From contig NC_090178.1 of assembly GCF_024679245.1 (NCBI RefSeq), positions 14,753,861 to 14,817,860 of the forward strand: a stretch of DNA of 64,000 nt, in the 5' to 3' direction. This DNA comes from Pseudorasbora parva (taxonomy: Eukaryota; Chordata; Actinopteri; Cypriniformes; Gobionidae). The translations under genes and the position numbers were made by a program. Below the pieces are notes generated by a model. That model searched no databases, was not told the origin of the DNA, and saw only the letters and a program-made list of their open reading frames with translations. Shown one piece after another: positions 60,881 through 64,000 of the stretch. The stretch's first letter is position 1. Each line of letters starts with the position of its first letter.

Positions 60881-62924
60881 TTTTTTTCTTCTTCTCTTTT
60901 CTTTATGGTAAACCCAGCCTCATCTGTCAGTGATTTGATTTTTTCCCTGCAACTCAGTCTGGAATCCTGTACATTCATTTCTACTGCTTCTGTTACACTT
61001 TTGCGGGAACCAATCACAGACTGGCTTATCCACCTGGCGTGCTATTGGCGGGTTTAACAAGATGAACAGATAGAGAACCCATGAGTTGTTGCCCGTTGAT
61101 CACGCCTCTTGTGGCCTGATTGGTTGAAGGACTATCCAACTACGTTATGCTCGTTGATCACGCCTCTTGTGCAGAGCAGAATCAATAGCCTGATTCATGA
61201 CCGTTTGAATCTTTTTTTTGAAGTTTGAAAACAAACACGGAAGAGAAGACAATGCTGAATAAAGTCGTAGTTTTTGTTATTTTGGGTCACATATCGACTA
61301 CTTTGATGATATTTTTATTCCCTTTCTGGACATGGACAGTATAGTGTGCACTTATATACACTTAGATCCGCTGTCGGACTAAATATAAAATATCTTAAAC
61401 TGTGTTCCGATGATGAACGGAGGTCTTACGGGTGTGGAACGACATTAGGGTGAGCCATTAATGACATCAGTTTCATTTTGGGTGAACTAACCCTTTAAAC
61501 TGAGCTTGGTCTGGTGATTGCCAGATAACATTTCAATCATATCAGAACACAAGTAACTGTGAGGCAAATAAAATCTTAGATTGGAACACATCTACTGACA
61601 GTATTCATCACAGTTTGATTGGTCAACTCAGACCTTGCCACACTATCAACTCTTTATCTCTGCATCACATTATCACAGCCATTTCCACAACAGCATGCTG
61701 ACCACTGCAGAATGTGCATGTGACTGCCGGCTATATAGTGTGTGGGCATGTGTGCACTAGAGATGGGGGTGGAGGTTTCTGAGTTTTTCTCCAGGGATGT
61801 CCCTTCTTCAGCAGTGCTCTCAGCTTTGCCCGGCGGGCATTGGTGAACCGTGGCATGGGGGGTTAATCATATTGTCCCCTGACGCCTGTGCTGGAGCTCT
61901 AGAGTGGAATGGAGGAGCATTTATGGCCTCTCCTATGTGTGTTAGTGCTGCATGAGGAGGCCTGAGCAGCGCGTGGTCATCACAGATTGCACTCTTATGG
62001 TGCTCGGGAGATTACACTGGAGGAGAGCTTGTGGGTAGAGGCAGAATTTTGCCTGAAGCAAGGAATGCTTTATTTTTTTAAAGTTTAAAGTTCTCTCTAA
62101 GATCACACCATCACGGTGGAAGAACACATTATCAGCACATAATGCAATTGCATGTCAGCAAGAGTTTACCACATGTTGATTTAACACAGTGTTAATTGTT
62201 TTATTGTTTTGAACCCAAACAAATAGCAATTGATTTTTCTTGACTTTATTCAGATTTTAACCTTTTTTGACATCTTTAGAATTAAACAGCCTTTTTCTAC
62301 TACACTTTTGAGTTATTTTCTTTCTTTCTTTTACATTTAAGATTGTTTAACAAACCTTTTAATAAAAAATAAAACAAATTATAACAAAATAAATATATGA
62401 ATGTTTGATTATTTTAACCCCTTTAAAGTTTAACTTTAAACATCAATATTCTTATCTTGTTTTGTAAAAGATAAGAGCTTGCTATATCTGTGAGCTCTTA
62501 ATATTTTGTGACAACAGATAATGCCTTTCTCTCTTGCGCTGGTCTTAACCTAACACTTGTTTAAACAGCGTAACACACATAACGCACACACTGAAATCGC
62601 CAACTGTAGAACTGAAACCCATCCAAATTCACAGCATGCATGGTATTTTCACACATGCCCAGTTTCATGACTGGACAGTAAGCTTGCAGCCAAAATGTGA
62701 CACTGACTGTATTGATTTACTGTCATTCACGCAGCAGGTGTGTAAATTGGCTGCAGAAGGGTAGTTGTCAAAGCAATGACATGCTGGGGATGCCAGGAGA
62801 TCTCAGAGAGACAAACATGTGGCCTTCCAACAAGTGTTAAAAGAAGTGCATACAAATTTCAAGGCTTTTGAAGGAATTTCTAGTCTTTTTTGGGGGGCAA
62901 AAAAAAAACACATGGGGCATGTTT
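60881..62924. other. Mostly unique; short repeat and TTAA-type end
   Basis: cgttgatcacgcctcttgtg occurs twice (61094-61113 and 61152-61171). 61433-61497 ends tttgggtgaactaaccctttaa, the right end of a TTAA-type element whose left end I did not find. 61600-62160 and 62520-62870 are balanced and unique-looking. No exon is supported. Confidence 0.4.
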
Positions 62925-63203
62925 TTGTGACATATGAGGACACAAATATGTATAATGACATAGGTATGACATAGGTATTACAAGGACAGGGTGACTTATG
63001 AGGACATTGGCCATGTCCTCACTTTTAAAAATGCTTATAAATCATACAAGATGAGTTTTTTTTTTAGAAAGTAAAAATGCTGAATGTTTCCTGTGATGGG
63101 TAGGTTTAGGGGCAGGGGCAGTGTAAGGGGATAGAAAATATGGTTTGTACAGTATAAAAACCATTACGCCTATGGAATGTCCCCATATGTCACAAAAACA
63201 AAC
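62925..63203. repeat. Recurrent TG-flanked unit, copy 3
   Basis: Very close to copy 1 (tgacatatgaggacacaaat ... ccccatatgtcacaaaaaca). It has a TG tract only on the right; the left tract is absent. Confidence 0.88.
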
Positions 63204-63225
63204 GTGTGTGTGTGTGTGTGTGTGT
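63204..63225. repeat. (TG)n, short
   Basis: About 11 TG units after copy 3. Confidence 0.95.
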
Positions 63226-64000
63226 AATATGTAGGCTAGTACATATTAGTTAAGGCCACCTAATATAAAATGGGTCCAAAAGTTTAAATCAAGTCAGCAA
63301 ACAGACTCACACATCAGTTTAATTTGCACCCTGTGATGGACTCTTATAAAGCTCTAAGCATAATGCAGACTCTTCATCATGTTATGTCTGTAGTTTTTGC
63401 ATTAGCTAATATATCGAAATTGCTCACAATGATTGGTGAAGCTGTAAAACACATGCTAAGTTCATGTGGTTTGAACCTCAGTGATCTGCTAAGTGAATTG
63501 TACATCAGACTAATTCATATCAGCGTTTCAGGTTAAGCCGAAAATTCAATCCACAACACAACCCTGAGGTGCATTTTTTTTTCAAGACTCATTCAAAATG
63601 AGATTGGAAAAAATGAAGTCCGAAGCCTTAGAGACCCTATCAAGGGCGTCCGTGACACGATCAATATGTGAAAGGGAAAAGGATGCTCTGGCATGGCCGT
63701 GATTCAGATTTCGCTGTATCCAAGGTCACTAATGAGCTTCGCCCATCACTGTTTTGCAGTTTCACCGACAGCATGACTCATAAACGCCTCCACAGCGGCT
63801 TTACATGAGCCCGCCATTCTCCTCTGCTGTCAGGTTCAAACAAACAGCAGCGCAATGCTGTGAAAATTATCAATGTAGCACTCTGTTTAGACAAACAATG
63901 CTAAATAGACTAATTACAGAACAGCAGGGAACCCCGGGAAACTGAATTGTGGGGTGGTGCCCTTTCCAAGCTTTCAAGATTTAAGAAAAATCTAGTTCAC
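63226..64000. other. Unique sequence to the window edge
   Basis: Balanced, non-repetitive, no recognised gene. The frame 63324-63536 has no motif. It could contain conserved non-coding DNA. Confidence 0.3.

Overview
This is AT-rich, repeat-dense vertebrate DNA and looks like a teleost genome, most likely a cyprinid (carp, goldfish, barb or zebrafish relative). The reasons are several divergent fish Tc1 transposon lineages, TTAA-flanked and hAT-like non-autonomous elements, tRNA-type and LINE-tailed SINE pieces, and very long CA/TG, AT, GA and CT microsatellites. I see no bacterial features, no tRNA or rRNA gene and no intact host gene. The species call is an inference from repeat families I recognise; no database search was possible.

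Layout: 1-3.6 kb holds a hAT-type non-autonomous element and unique sequence. 3.56-6.32 kb is a TTA-flanked element split by a nearly intact Tc1 (3928-5547) with 213-bp inverted repeats. 6.4-15.5 kb has Tc1 remnants, TG microsatellites flanking a recurrent ~280-bp unit, and unique stretches. 15.5-25.2 kb has a 9-bp-TSD element, a hAT element with a nested solo LTR, a Tc1 relic, a SINE and TTAA elements. 27-36.5 kb has two more Tc1 relics and a nested element stack with 62-bp tandem repeats. 39.5-49.8 kb has two further 9-bp-TSD elements, one candidate host exon on the minus strand (43905-44073), a gag-only LTR retrotransposon and a Harbinger gene fragment cut by a 115-bp miniature element. 51.2-60.5 kb is mostly nested Tc1, retroposon, hAT and miniature elements. 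60.5-64 kb is mostly unique.

The window reads as an intron or intergenic desert. Several unique stretches of ordinary complexity (about 8.9-9.3, 20.9-21.1, 30.5-30.8 and 53.5-54.5 kb) could be conserved non-coding DNA. The observations I rate highest are the family of ~525-bp elements (four copies at 15532, 39468, 49235 and 59971; perfect 9-bp target duplications in the three complete ones) sharing one small ORF, the candidate exon with strong splice signals, the Tc1 element broken by a single homopolymer change, and the Harbinger Myb-like ORF interrupted by a tiny transposon.
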